DNA from: Dermanyssus gallinae
Taxonomy: Eukaryota; Arthropoda; Arachnida; Mesostigmata; Dermanyssidae
Reading direction: 5' to 3'
DNA length: 64,000 bases
NCBI GenBank assembly: GCA_003439945.1
Contig: QVRM01001033.1
Location: 92,001 to 156,000, forward strand
In this document: positions 48,120-58,840 of the stretch, in pieces
How positions within the stretch are numbered: the first letter of the stretch is position 1
How the letters are laid out: each line of letters starts with the position of its first letter
Notes under the pieces: model-generated
The model's database searches: none
The model's input: only the letters and a program-made list of their open reading frames with translations
Told to the model about the DNA's origin: nothing
Position numbers and translations under genes: made by a program

Positions 48120-48707
48120 TGCTCCCGGTTTCTTTCGGCGGTCTAGGTGAGATGACGCGGTCATGATGGCAGGACCCGTGTCTTGTCCTCGTTGACGGAG
48201 GCGGCGGACAGGGTTAAAGCACTATTGGATACTGATGGGTGGGATGCCTATAACGTTAAACTTTAAAGGCTGATCGACGAATTGTCGTCGTTACTTGATT
48301 CTCCTCCCGATGATAGGGCCAGCAAGCCTGATTAATAGAGCATCTTCCGTTGCTGATAGAGCCAGGCTTCGAGCTGTTAGTACTCAAGGAGCTGGGGCTT
48401 GGTTACACGCCCTACCCTTTTGGACGACGAGACGACACGCACAGGCGCAGGGCTGCGGCTTGGTGTTGACCTAGTCGTGCTCCACCGATGTCGTTGTGGT
48501 GATTTTGTGGACGTATTGGTCGATCGTGGCCTGTCATGCGCTTGGGTGCAGGCCGACGAGCACGTCACTACGCCTTAAATGACACCTTTAGTCGCGCACT
48601 AATATCTGCCGGCTTTTCGTGTGTTTTAGAACCCCTGGGCCTATCCAATGATGGGAAAATACCTGACGGTCTGACTTTGACGCCCTTTGGACGTGGCCGC
48701 ATGCTTG
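48120..48707 (+). pseudogene. Retroelement B, C-terminal region, left part
   Basis: Plus-strand frames carry pieces of the conserved C-terminal region found after the RT in many invertebrate retroelement polyproteins. In order: PVSFGGLG near 48128; KALLDTDGWDAYNVKL near 48220; ARLRAVSTQGAGAWLHALP near 48361-48417; a Cys motif HRCRCGDFVDV near 48482; ALNDTFSRALISAGF, then DGLTLTPFGRGRML near 48570-48707. Stops and frame changes separate the blocks. The frame breaks at 48707 where another element is inserted and resumes at 51478. I cannot name the clade. Confidence 0.72.
48699..48707 (+). repeat. Target site duplication, left copy
   Basis: GCATGCTTG; an identical copy is at 51478-51486. Confidence 0.75.
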
Positions 48708-49167
48708 TTACGCTAGGAGTATTCATACAAGGGCGAGCCCGGGGAAAAAGTAACCTTAGCCATCGCGCGCAAGGTGAAGACACTTTTAGGGGTGAGATTC
48801 CAGAAGCAACCCCAGACGGCCGATTAGGGCCGAAAAGACAAGGGCAGCCGCGTCTCACAGGAGGACGTGCCCGAGAAGGCACCGCCAGTAAAGCCCAGGA
48901 ACGGCTTCCCGCAGCTCCTCAGCGGCCGCCAGCCTTGCGGCAACGAGGGCGACAGATGGGGTGGCAGGCAGCCCCGCAGTACTAGGAAGGACTTCAGGGA
49001 CTACTGCGCGCCGCCTCGGGACACGCTGCAGCAGCTCGTCATGCTGACCGTCCAGGAGGCGATGAGCAAGCGGGGAGGTTCGGGCAAGAAGAACCAAAGC
49101 CCTCCAGGTCTCGGAGCAGCCTCCGCTCAGGAAACTAAGGATAGTCCAACGGAACTGCGAGGGTGCC

Positions 49168-49710
49168 TTGTCACTGGCACTCCTCGCTTCCTCGTGTCTA
49201 GAGAGCATTCACATCTTAGTGCTGACCGATACCTGGGCCTTGGCCTCTCCCGAACTCTTCTACGGAGCTCACGCCTTCGCACAGCTGCAAGCTGGTTGCG
49301 GCAAGGCGAGCGGTGGAACTTCCGTATTCTACAGGAAGCGAGTTGGAGAGGTGGAGGTCAAGATCGCCGAGAACAACCTGGTCGTTTTGCAAGGTGTTCG
49401 TTTCAATTTTATCGCGGGCTATGTCCAGCCTGAGAACAAGGAGAACACGACTTTGATTTTGGAGAAGCTCACCCGTTGCTTCCAAGCCCTGGGCAACGAC
49501 GCCCCCATCGCGATGGCCGGAGACTTCAACGCGAGTCTGGACCAGCCTGACTCACAGCGCAAAATGTCGCTGGTGGAAACCTTCTCGGACCTCGGCTGCT
49601 GGGTAGCCAATGACACGGGCACCCCCACCTTCGAGGGCTTCATAGGATCGTCAATAATCGACGTTTTCGCCACCAGTCTACATCTCGATAGAGTCGTCTA
49701 CTCCGCTGGC
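49168..49710 (+). pseudogene. LINE AP-type endonuclease domain
   Basis: Nicks target DNA to start reverse transcription. Visible motifs: ILVLTDTW (usual LTETW), GGTSVFYRK, FIAGYVQPENKENT, AMAGDFNASLDQ (catalytic GDFN), GCWVANDTGTPTF and SSIIDVFAT. The terminal SDH motif is not readable because the frame shifts after about 49700. The plus-strand frame then continues in a shifted reading up to about 49930. Confidence 0.85.
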
Positions 49711-49929
49711 ACGAACCCCCTTGCAGGAGGACAAGCAGATCAAGTGGCATGTGCCGGTGTTGTCAAGGTGTTGCTCCCCCGGCACCCGACTGCGACTCCA
49801 AGACGTCAGACCCTCCCTAGGCACCTTCATCATCTCCCACCACTTCCGCGGCATGTTCGCCTCAGCGACACCGTGCCAATAGGGGTGCCGGAATATTACG
49901 CCGCCTGGGATGAGCCAACAAAGATGATG

Positions 49930-50890
49930 CGAGACCTTCTCTCTGCCGAGTGCTCCGTCGGAGAGATCCTTAGAGCCCTCCACCGTCTCTGCTCCAACAG
50001 GACATCTGGCTTCGACCTCGTCCGCAACGAGCATCTTAAGAAGGCCATGGTCATAAAACCGTGCTGAACGAGCCTGTCCGACGCTTGTCCTTGCCACGGC
50101 CGCATCCCCTCAAACTGGAGCAGCGCGCTGCTGTCGGTGATACCAAAGAGGTAGGAAAATCCCAAACTCCCAACTTCTTGGAGGGACATCGCAAAGAAAA
50201 GCGGTTGCTACAAGCTGCTTTCCGCAATCCTGACCTATCTGCGTTCCTAGAGAGTCGCGGGGTAATTTCGGAAGAGCAATTATGGCTTCCCAGCTGGGCA
50301 GTCCACGTTGGATGCCTGCAGCTTCCTGCTCGATGCTCAGCAAGTACTTCCACGCTGAGGCGCCTTCATGCACGCCGTCTACGTGGACTTCCGCTCAGCG
50401 TTCGACTCAACCCCAAGAGACAAGATCATCGCCAAGCCGGGCGAAGCAGGTGAGCCCTCCAACATTCTGCATCTGCTGGCCACAATTCTCCAGGAGAACC
50501 CCATCTCCATCGACGACGGCGTGGCCAAACTTGACCCCTTCCTGCAGACGACGGGATTTGCACAGGGCGACAACATAAGCCCTCTGTTGTTCTCGGTGCT
50601 GCCGGCCGACCTCCCTCGCCCGGTGAAGGGCACCCGCAGTATGGTGCACGCTGGTGCACGCTGACGACGTGCTCTACAGCACATCAAGGTTCCAACTGCA
50701 GCAGTCTCTGGCAAGGCTCGCGACCTACATGCAGGGATCGGTCTCGAGATCAACCTGTCCAGAACCGAGTCTATGAAGCTCCGCAAGAGAGGTCTGGTAG
50801 CTGGCAACGACACTCTGCGGCTCGCCTCGCCAGAGCTTAAGTATGTCAGTGGCTTCAAGTACCTCGGCATCGTCATCCCCTCCAACGGCC
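49930..50890 (+). pseudogene. LINE reverse transcriptase domain, frameshifted
   Basis: Copies element RNA into DNA at the nicked target. Seen in different frames: the start of the RT (RALHRLCSNRTSGFDLVRNE, ~49975), ESRGVISEEQ (~50252), motif A VYVDFRSAFDSTPR (~50374), motif B FAQGDNISPLLFSVLPADLP (~50557) and the catalytic motif HADDVLYST (usual FADD, ~50656), then FKYLGIVI (~50850). At least four frame changes occur. One is caused by a perfect 10-bp tandem duplication GTGCACGCTG (50644-50653 and 50654-50663) directly before the DD motif. Confidence 0.85.
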
Positions 50891-50944
50891 GTTCATTGGC
50901 AGAGCATCCAGATCATCTGGAGACAGCTCTCGCAGTAGCAACTT

Positions 50945-51384
50945 GAGATGCTGGACCGCGTCAAACTGACTTACCTTGAGCGTGTAATGGGCCTGCACTC
51001 CTCGAGCAGGAACCGCCTTGTGTATTTGCTGGCGGACACTCCGCTGTTCATCGAGGATCTGAAGAGACGTTTCAACATGCCGGAGGCTCCCGCAAGTACA
51101 AGGAATTTAACCGCATGTGGGAGAACAAGATGGCAAACATTAACCTGGATATCTTCGATACGGGTGTCATGCGAGACAGCACCAGGAAGGACCTAGGCCG
51201 CACAAACTGCCACGTAGTGACTCGCTTTGCGGTACACGGGTTCCACTACGTCCAGTGCGGGACACACGGCTTCCACAACCCCCATTCATCATGTACATGT
51301 ACTCAGTGCGGGGTCTTTTGCACAAAGTACCATGGGGCAATCTGCCTACGTGCGATCTCTCTAAGGAGCTTCTCGCAGTGATAT
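50945..51384 (+). pseudogene. LINE C-terminal region
   Basis: EMLDRVKLTYLERVMGLH and NRLVYLLADTPLFIEDLKRR, then (after a frame change) KMANINLDIFDTGVMRDSTR, RFAVHGFHYVQC and a Cys-rich end CTCTQCGVFCTKYH that may be a zinc-binding motif. This follows the RT by a small deletion. Confidence 0.7.
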
Positions 51385-51477
51385 TGTTTTTAACATACCT
51401 TATGACCATTGACTATGCACCTAACAAAGGTGATTTTAATAAATGATGATGATTTATCTGTTTCACCCTTCGTCAGT

Positions 51478-51800
51478 GCATGCTTGCTTGGGATGCAACT
51501 GTAACCGACTCATTAGCCCCTTCGATGGTCGGTGCAGGTGCGAACCGAGCAGGTCATGCTTCCAGGTTAGCTGAGGCTAACAAATGCAGAAATACTCTAG
51601 CGTTGATTACCCTCACGAATTGCGTCCGTTGGGGTTCGAGGCTATGGGCGCTGCAGGGTCTCTTACGCTCAAGTTGAGTCAGTGAGTCGGTGTAGAAGCC
51701 CTAATCTTCCGACGGGAGAATCGAGAGCATCCGAATTCTTGAGTCAGAGGCTGTCGCTCGACATTAAACGATGAAGTGAGACGTCTGTTCAAACCGCATT
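51478..51800 (+). pseudogene. Retroelement B, C-terminal region, right part
   Basis: Resumes the interrupted protein at the duplicated target: MLAWDATVTDSLAPSMVGAG and a following Ala/Glu/Lys-rich helix, continuing after frame changes as LRPLGFEAMG (~51616) and ASEFLSQRLSLDIKR (~51727). Joined conceptually to the block ending at 48707, the two parts abut without a gap at the ML residues, which is the best evidence for nesting. Confidence 0.75.
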
Positions 51801-51903
51801 GTTGAATTGGGCTAACCCTGGGTTAGAGAACCCCTGACCACACGTTCGCGCGGAGACAATTGTCCACTCCAAAGTGCTAACATAGCAAAATTATAAAAAA
51901 AAA

Positions 51904-51937
<34 letters not shown>

Positions 51938-53870
51938 CACAACACAAACAGCACGACGGCGACTGTCCACCAACGCTGCCCTCGTAAACTGATTGGAATT
52001 GCCTCAAGCAACGTCGCAACTGAACCGCGACTGCATAAATGATTTGCATTTATCTAGCAATCTGCGCACCTTAAATATTCTTGACGAAGCTATATTTAGA
52101 TAGCCTTTTATAAACGTACAAACTAGCGAATTATTCATGATCAATTGAACTGCACAGTAGCAGCCCGTATATTAGCCCTCCTATCTAAATTATGTCGACA
52201 ACAAAATCCACGATCGCTCTTACGACACGCGAGACCCTCACGCCTTTTAGGAACCTCCTGCTACACCGCCGCTTGCACTACGTCGTTATCTTTATGTCTT
52301 ATCCTCTGGAAGTTGTGTGTATCTGAAATAACAGTGACTAAATCTTGGTTAGTAAAGTTATATTTGATTACACATTGTTAATGTGTTCTCTTTCTCTCGG
52401 ATCGCCGTACCCGGCGTACGAAATCGTTATCAAATTTAATAAAAAATCGCATGTCAGACGGGTGTATTTTTGTTCCAAATCAAATAAGCAGACACTGTTA
52501 AATACTAGCACTCTGTGCAATGGAACACACGATATGGGCATCCAGGTATGTCCCCATATGGGAGCGCAATACCAGCACATGTGTAGTTCTATGCATTGAA
52601 GTGTTGTTTGATTCGACGTGCACTCAAAATCGCTTACAGACAGACAGAACTTTACGCATTTCAAGAAAGCGTAAAGACATAATTAATTTGGCATTTACAT
52701 TTTGAACCAACCAGTTATATTAGTAACACTTGGTGGACTACGCAATTCGTTGCATGATATTTGTCACCAGATACACATAGCCACACGCTGAAATTTATAA
52801 AGGCAAACTTATATGTATGTTTTTTGCATGCCATTTTGTTGACCAACTCAGACCAACACATCCTATTACATTTGGTAGCGCTACAAGGGGGACTTATTAC
52901 ATTAAGTCAAATCTACAAATAAATAAATTGTCACTGTAAGTAGAATCTACAAATATATAAATAACACACATGACAATATATTATCGACGACTAGTGATGA
53001 CCTTCAAGCTGGCGACGTTAGTGAAGGGAATAATAAGTCGCACGTTGTCGCACTTCAGTCGAACGGTCGAGCCCGCCCTGCCACTAGCCTCGGAATAACA
53101 CCGAACCTATAATTTTGTCGAGGCCATAGCTTTACTCGTCTCCCTGAAGCTGATAGTGATAGCAGTGACGGCAGGAACAGTGCCAAAACCATCTCTCGCA
53201 CCCCTTAATTCTCGCAAGGACAGGCTTCCGCCGCCAGAGAAGAGCCATCAGGCCTCGGGTTCTCCACCTTGTTCAAGTGCCAGGGCCCTAAAGTAAGAAG
53301 AAGAAAAGACGTTCTAATCCCTTTTCCTGAAGGGCGGGAACAGAGATCCCTTTGTCTCTCTTTGTCCGTGCTTAGAAGGGTGCAGACTCCGGCTATAAAT
53401 AAAGCTGGTCCAATTATATGCCACCTCTGCCCTTCGTTGTCGACAACTTGCCTTTTTGTGCTCTCGCATAGCAAAGGAACAGCCCAAACACAAAACGGCC
53501 AAGCCAACTCGTATGTTATTCGGTAGCTACCTATTTCAAATCACTATTAGTCTCTAAGCATATCTTGTGGAGCGAATAGTAATGTTTCCTGCACGTAGAC
53601 AGCAGTAGCCGCGCTATTCGTTCTGCTTGGAAGTCAAAATAAACATCTCAAATTTTACAGCGAGGATTGTTGTTTACCGACGAAATGAGCTGAAATAAAT
53701 GGTAGATGATTCCAACACCAGGCGTCGCGGGTCGAGACACTGACGCGACACACGCTCACATCAAACCGGCCTTCCCAAAATTAGGTCAAGAATATTAAAA
53801 TAATTTTAAATATGCTAGCTTTAGATACATTTACTGAGCCCCCAATCCCTATGAACTAAGTACGAATATT
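51801..53870. other. Unassigned stretch
   Basis: TA/GA dinucleotide run at 51904-51937. A plus frame near 53160-53285 (TVPKPSLAPLNSRKDRLPPP...) ends near a donor-like AAA/GTAAGA, but no partner exon is seen. Otherwise nothing recognised. Confidence 0.45.
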
Positions 53871-54063
53871 TTCTTTTGACTAGTCGATTTTGCATGCCTT
53901 CGGACGAAGCAAAATGTTCATCCGGACAGGCAGTATATACAGTCGTTATCGAACAAATCATTCATTCGCTCGCAATGCCATATTTTGGCAAATCCGAAAT
54001 TTGGTTACCCACATCAGCAAAACACCTCTATGCATATATATGTATTCGTTATAAAGATATAAA

Positions 54064-54312
54064 GTGTGGGAAACAGCGCTGGTTGGCGGCATGATTCACA
54101 CCCTGATGGATAAGATCATTTCCACAAAAGCTATCCAGGCAGCAGTCACAGAGGCCATTCGTCAGCTATCGACCAGCTACTTTCTGGAATTTCAAAGACT
54201 GACGCTAACGCAAATGAAGCATAGGAATTACGCCTTACTGGTAAGGCTGTACGGCAGTTCATCGAATCACCTTTATATGAAGTGTTTGCTCTCCGTCAAG
54301 GACTATGCCTGA
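54064..54312 (+). pseudogene. Open frame upstream of LINE fossil, unknown
   Basis: An 82-codon non-repetitive frame rich in helix formers (MDKIISTKAIQAAVTEAIRQ). Its position just before an endonuclease remnant suggests it could be the end of a LINE ORF1, by inference only. Confidence 0.3.
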
Positions 54313-54770
54313 GTGAAAATGGGAGCGAAGAACCTTTTTGTTCGAGATAGAGACCCCAAATATAAACTTCTTATCTCATGTTTAGATGATAAACATTGCC
54401 GCGTGAAGGCAGTTTTCACTGAACCAAGCCGGAGGACTTTCACTTAACTTCTTCCTATGGAATTGTGACGGCATTAAATCGAAGTTGTCATTGCTTCCCC
54501 TGTCAAATACAACGCAAATCGACGTGATTGTGCTCACTGAAACGTGGCCTACCATACCTACATTAATTTCCGAATGGAATATGGCAGAATGTCTTTTGGA
54601 CGGAAGGACCGGACAAGCGGGGAAAGCGTCGTGCTTTATTGTAGCAAGCTTTGCGGCACAAAACTCTTATTCTATAAAGAAGATAACTGCTTAGTGGTCA
54701 CATGTAACTAATCAGCATCATAGTGGCAATCTGTTCTAGTCCAAAAGAATCTAGTTTCCTTTTATTGGAA

Positions 54771-54897
54771 AGCGATACATTGTAGAAAGCAGGTGTATTA
54801 TCTCGCTCTACAATGTATTGTTTCGCTTAATAAGATATATTCGGAGAGAAAAATCCGCCTTTCTACATTCTAGACGGAGGATGGTCTAGAATGCAGA
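54771..54897. repeat. Two adjacent hairpins
   Basis: AGCGATACATTGTAGA (54771-54786) pairs with 54807-54827 allowing a 5-base bulge; TCTACATTCTAGAC (54862-54875) pairs with 54884-54897 with one mismatch. Confidence 0.8.
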
Positions 54898-55183
54898 AGG
54901 ATACTTTAGCCTTTGATATAAAGTAGCACCTTTCAGCAGCTATGAAAATCTTCATCCGGTTACGAAAGACGTCTCGGAGACCGCAACGACCAGGTGTCAA
55001 TGTTGACCTGGCACGTCTCATGTGAGTGTGGTGAGACATTTTTTCGACACCCGTCAATATCGATGTTGGGACCTATGCAACAGACTTACACAAAGCGTTT
55101 ATAAGAAGCATTTGTCCTATGCAAACTCAAAATGATACTTCGTGGTACTCCCAAACCTGTAAACTGAGTAGGAGTTTCAAGAT

Positions 55184-55327
55184 TCAGGTGATATATGTTG
55201 GCAAAATGCCATCTGAATGTCAGGTAATATATGTTGGCAAAATGCCATCTGAATGTCAGGTAATATATGTTGGCAAAATGCCATCTGAATGTCAGGTAAT
55301 ATATGTCGGCAAATTGTCATCGAAATG
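55184..55327 (+). repeat. 36-bp minisatellite, four units
   Basis: The unit contains GGTAATATATGTTGGCAAAA then TGCCATCTGAATGTCA. Units 1-3 are near identical and unit 4 is diverged. The 36-base period keeps one frame open, encoding repeats of VIYVGKMPSECQ. Confidence 0.94.
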
Positions 55328-55720
55328 ACGCATTTCTATGTGACCGCAAATTGGCATGTAAGAGGTTATCAAAGAAACTCAATTGGCGTACGACGAACGG
55401 GAGCAGAATGAACTTATTCCGGAGGCGCAACAGCCTGAGGCCGTACAAATGGTTGACACTAACAAACTCCTGGCGACATGTGCCATTCACCGTGACAAGC
55501 TGAAAGCCAAATTTCAGCAATTTGTTAGATGTTACAAAGTTCCAAAATGTATTCCTGTAGATCTGCTTGGGACACGCTCGATTAGCGTGATCCTAACCGT
55601 TTAGCCGACGTAATTGCTCATGCACCCCCTCGAAAAATGAATGAACCTCTCCGGTGGCTGAAGGCGACAATCTCAGCCCGTTTTTCCTCTTAGTGTTTCT
55701 AAATGATCTCCCTGTCATAT

Positions 55721-56131
55721 ATCTCTCCCTGGCAGATTAGTCGTGCAGTTGTTACTGAATCGATTTCAATTGCCATCTTTAAAATATTTGTAGAGCGCAA
55801 CTCTTTAGAGATCAACTCCGGTAAACCAGATGCGAGATGTTGTTGTTTTTTTTTTTTGTAGAAGGTTTCGGTATGCACATGCGCCACTAGCAGCCTGCGT
55901 GACTAGTGTGAGACTCGCAAACCCGCTAAACCCGGATTCCTCCCCTCCCCTCCAGGTTCGGTATTACTTTGGCATTACTTCGAAGCCGTATGAGAGGCGT
56001 ATCTGCCGTTCTCCTTCAATCAGCTCTATTCCTGACTATAATCCCGCATGTCTGCCTGCGGTTGGATAGGGGGATGCCATTTTGTAATCCGTCCTGTGAG
56101 GGTGCGTCGAGACCATAAGGGCCTGGCTGCT
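55721..56131. other. Unassigned stretch
   Basis: A poly(T) run of 12 near 55847-55858; nothing else recognised. Confidence 0.5.
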
Positions 56132-56215
56132 CCCCACCCCTTCCCCCCTCCCTTGGGGGGAGGGGTGGGGGTGATCAGCGAGATGCTGTCTCTGTTTCAG
56201 ACAGCATCTCGCTGA
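56132..56215. repeat. Two back-to-back hairpins
   Basis: C-rich arm 56132-56148 pairs with G-rich arm 56155-56170 with one mismatch or bulge; then TCAGCGAGATGCTGTCT (56175-56191) pairs perfectly with 56199-56215 across a 7-base loop. Confidence 0.93.
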
Positions 56216-56950
56216 GTTGAAATGGGAAGCATTCGTCGAAATGCTGAGCACTTCTCGTAGTTAGGTGTGCCATTTTGTGCATTCACTGCATTACTATCAT
56301 TCCTTGCACCAATAACTGCTATCCGCTGAACAAAACTAGAAATTTGGTCGAGTCGTTTTGCTTCACGCTGGCTTGTTAGAGACAAAAATCAGATGGTCGC
56401 CCCTAGCGCATCGACCGCCGAAACATAAGCGCGTTCACTGTCTGATTACCTATTATATCTAGAGAAAAGATGATGCTTATCGTTTTCATGCTCTCCGTTC
56501 CATCGTTTATTTTGTTTTTCTCTCTCCCTTGCTCACTATTTTGATGACCAGTCACGCCAGCCGTTACAACGCAGGACCAGACGTCGAGTTCTGCCGGACT
56601 GGGCATGTGGGTCGGTCGCGTTTACATACTATATCATTCAGCAGGACATACAAAGACTAAGACTCGAAAGACACGCTAACTCCCACACAAGTAGCCGGAT
56701 TGAATTGAGCTAGTATCCTGTAGTTAGTTGTCGTTGTTATGCTGATCTTCGACGTCGTTGACCTTGAACGAATGCAGGCTTATCCGCTTCATTCCGATTT
56801 GCTCGATCCTGCCCCGAACATTCGCCTCGAGTATCTGGCGCGGTCGGTTTGTCGGCGTTTCTTAGTTCACCAGTTAACATACCAACTCTCCCTCTCTCTT
56901 CCCCTCCCCATCTTCTCTCTCGCTCTCTCTCTAGCTTCGTTTCCTTCCCT
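56216..56950. other. Unassigned stretch with a pyrimidine tract
   Basis: No gene recognised; a CT-rich tract (56885-56950) leads into a splice-acceptor consensus. Confidence 0.5.
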
Positions 56951-56953
56951 CAG

Positions 56954-57127
56954 TTTGTCTCTACGAGTGGTCCAGGCCTCACACAAGCGGTAGCGATCAG
57001 ACAGACAGATCTGCCCCAAGTGGATGATGACACATTCATGTGTGATGAGTATGACGATGGCCAATCATCAGATCATGAACATGAACATGATGAACATGAA
57101 CACGACAGTGACGATGAGTGCAGATGA
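56954..57127 (+). CDS. Possible terminal coding exon, acidic His-rich end
   Basis: About 65 bases of pyrimidine-rich DNA end in TTCCTTCCCTCAG, a strong 3' splice site. An open phase-0 frame of 57 codons follows: FVSTSGPGLTQAVAIRQTDL, later DDDTFMCDEYDDG, an alternating acidic/His run (DHEHEHDEHEHD), ending CR and TGA at 57125. The acidic tail is of unusual composition, partly from GAACAT repeats, and could be a metal-binding or disordered C-terminus. No upstream exon was found and the gene is not recognised. It could be a chance acceptor before a short frame. Confidence 0.3.
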   Translation, partial: FVSTSGPGLTQAVAIRQTDLPQVDDDTFMCDEYDDGQSSDHEHEHDEHEHDSDDECR

Positions 57128-57411
57128 TGCTGCATGGATGTACAGTCGAGGGCTTCACTGCGCCGGCGCGCACTAGTATTCGCCTTTCGGGTTCAGCGTT
57201 CGATCGATGCAACCATGTGCCACGTATGCACAACACCCATCTCTGGACCAGCACCAGATCCAGACGACGCCGTTCGTGGTGTGACAGTGATGATAATAAG
57301 GCTCTAACAGAATAACATACGATGATATCTAGAACATTGGTGGTGATGGCTTGCCGCTTCGAGTACCTCGCGCACCGCGCTGTAGGCGTAGTTCATTAGC
57401 GAGAAAACCAG

Positions 57412-57423
57412 TATATATATATG

Positions 57424-57470
<47 letters not shown>
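57412..57470. repeat. (TA)n array
   Basis: TA run with two ATGTAT interruptions. Confidence 0.94.
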
Positions 57471-57473
<3 letters not shown>

Positions 57474-58405
57474 GAATAATAACAATAATAATAATATTAT
57501 TATGATAGCAATGATACCAATAGTAGTGACTACGATCTATCGACTGCGTCGTCCGGCTTTACGTAAGGCTCCACGCTTAGTTTGTATCCGCCTGCATCAA
57601 CGTGAGATGTTTGTTTGTTCAATCCATACGAAAGAAAGCGCACATTTGTATCTGTGTATGGACGTGTATATTGTGTGCTCGTATTCTTCAGTGCGAGTCG
57701 CGGCCGTCCATACGCATAGTTTATTGTCCTTTCGACCTATATGGATATAGCCGTGTTGCAAGATCTCATAGGTACGCCACTCGGGCCATTATTGTGATAT
57801 CGTGACATGTCGAGCATCGACGACCGAAAAGCCGAGGTGGGCGACCTCGTTAAGTCATCCTACGCTACACAGCCAAGAACGTATTTTGTTGTAATATAGA
57901 TAAACGCAAAACGTTTAGCACCCCCATTTCTTCCCCATAGCTCGTTCAGCCAAGTATAACACTGCACGACAACGACAGAAATACAATTGACTCAATACTG
58001 AATAATATACACAATTCGCCTTCTTATTACAACGACGTTACTGTTCCTCATTTCTAAATATATGCGTGTGTGTGTGTATAGGCATGAAAGTGTATTTCTA
58101 CATCTGAAGGTAAATTATGATTTCACTTAGAATTCACATTGCATACCGGCCGCACTGTTGGAATTTATTATACACTTATCAGCGGCTACTGTACGGCAGA
58201 ACAGTCACAATATTCAACACTGTTCTACTTAATTATGCTTATTATTATTATTCGAAATATTCTCCGCTCCTCTCGTAGCGCTACCATGGCTTCATTCAAA
58301 CTACGCAAAAATAAGACCTTTTATTTCAAATTCGACAATCCGTACTTATATATAACAATGAGCGCCCGTTAGTACGTCTCATAATATAAAGTAATGTCTC
58401 ATACA
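57471..58405. other. Unassigned stretch
   Basis: A short plus frame at 58287 has an ATG in good context (ACCATGG) and reads MASFKLRKNKTFYFKFDNPY before a stop; too short to call a gene. Confidence 0.45.
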
Positions 58406-58840
58406 TTATAGCAGAGCTTTTGATTTGATTCTACATCTAAACCGGTACGATGAGGAGGACTCAAAACTAAATACCACCATTGTAGAACAAACAAAGAGAC
58501 GGATTAGACCTTGAGGAAGCTTGGCAACAACTTCATATTGATGGTTATCAGTAGGCTTGCTGGATGCTCTGAGAGCGCCACCCACCACTACGCGCGTCGA
58601 GGGCTGATACAAGTATTCGGTGTTCGGTGAGAAGTTACATGCGTGTGTATAGTAAGCCCCGTGGTGTGACCCTGTCCCGCAGTGAATCCGAGAGCAGATG
58701 AGAACAGTTCTTGGCAGCAATTCGCATTTCGCTAACAAAAGGTAGCTACCATCTAAATACGCACAGCTGGGCGGTTGGAAACAGATTGCCCACGCATGCT
58801 CGGCAACCGTAGCTGCGAGATTGCCGCACACGCGTGACAA
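58406..58840 (-). CDS. Hypothetical open frame, ~144 codons, no early ATG
   Basis: A long, non-repetitive minus-strand frame with several Cys residues, but its first ATG is near the C-terminal quarter. It lies downstream of the homeobox terminal exon on the same strand. Not recognised; probably non-coding. Confidence 0.15.
   Translation of the reverse strand: MSRVCGNLAATVAEHAWAICFQPPSCAYLDGSYLLLAKCELLPRTVLICSRIHCGTGSHHGAYYTHACNFSPNTEYLYQPSTRVVVGGALRASSKPTDNHQYEVVAKLPQGLIRLFVCSTMVVFSFESSSSYRFRCRIKSKALL

Larger units (their letters stand above)
48708..51477 (+). mobile_element. Non-LTR retrotransposon inserted in retroelement B
   Basis: About 2.8 kb with, in order, a Lys/Arg/Gln-rich leader (48870-49150), AP-endonuclease, reverse transcriptase and a C-terminal region, then a short 3' end with AATAAATGATGATGAT. 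It is flanked by the 9-bp duplication GCATGCTTG. Multiple frameshifts and an internal deletion between about 50940 and 50948 (normal RT thumb sequence missing) show it is dead. Shorter than full-length LINEs. Confidence 0.8.
54440..55720 (+). pseudogene. Non-LTR retrotransposon fossil (endonuclease start, RT motif)
   Basis: Near 54450 the plus strand reads LNFFLWNCDGIKSKL and then IDVIVLTETWP, matching the start of the AP-endonuclease (WNxNGIxxK...ETW). About 1.1 kb later (55640-55720) it reads GDNLSPFFLLVFLNDLP, matching RT motif B (QGSxLSPLLFxLFINDLP). Between them lie frame breaks, two hairpins and a minisatellite, so the element has been deleted and rearranged. Confidence 0.7.

Noticed and set aside
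55184..55327. CRISPR-like array
   Set aside because: Units are contiguous 36-bp tandem repeats without unique spacers, in eukaryotic DNA.
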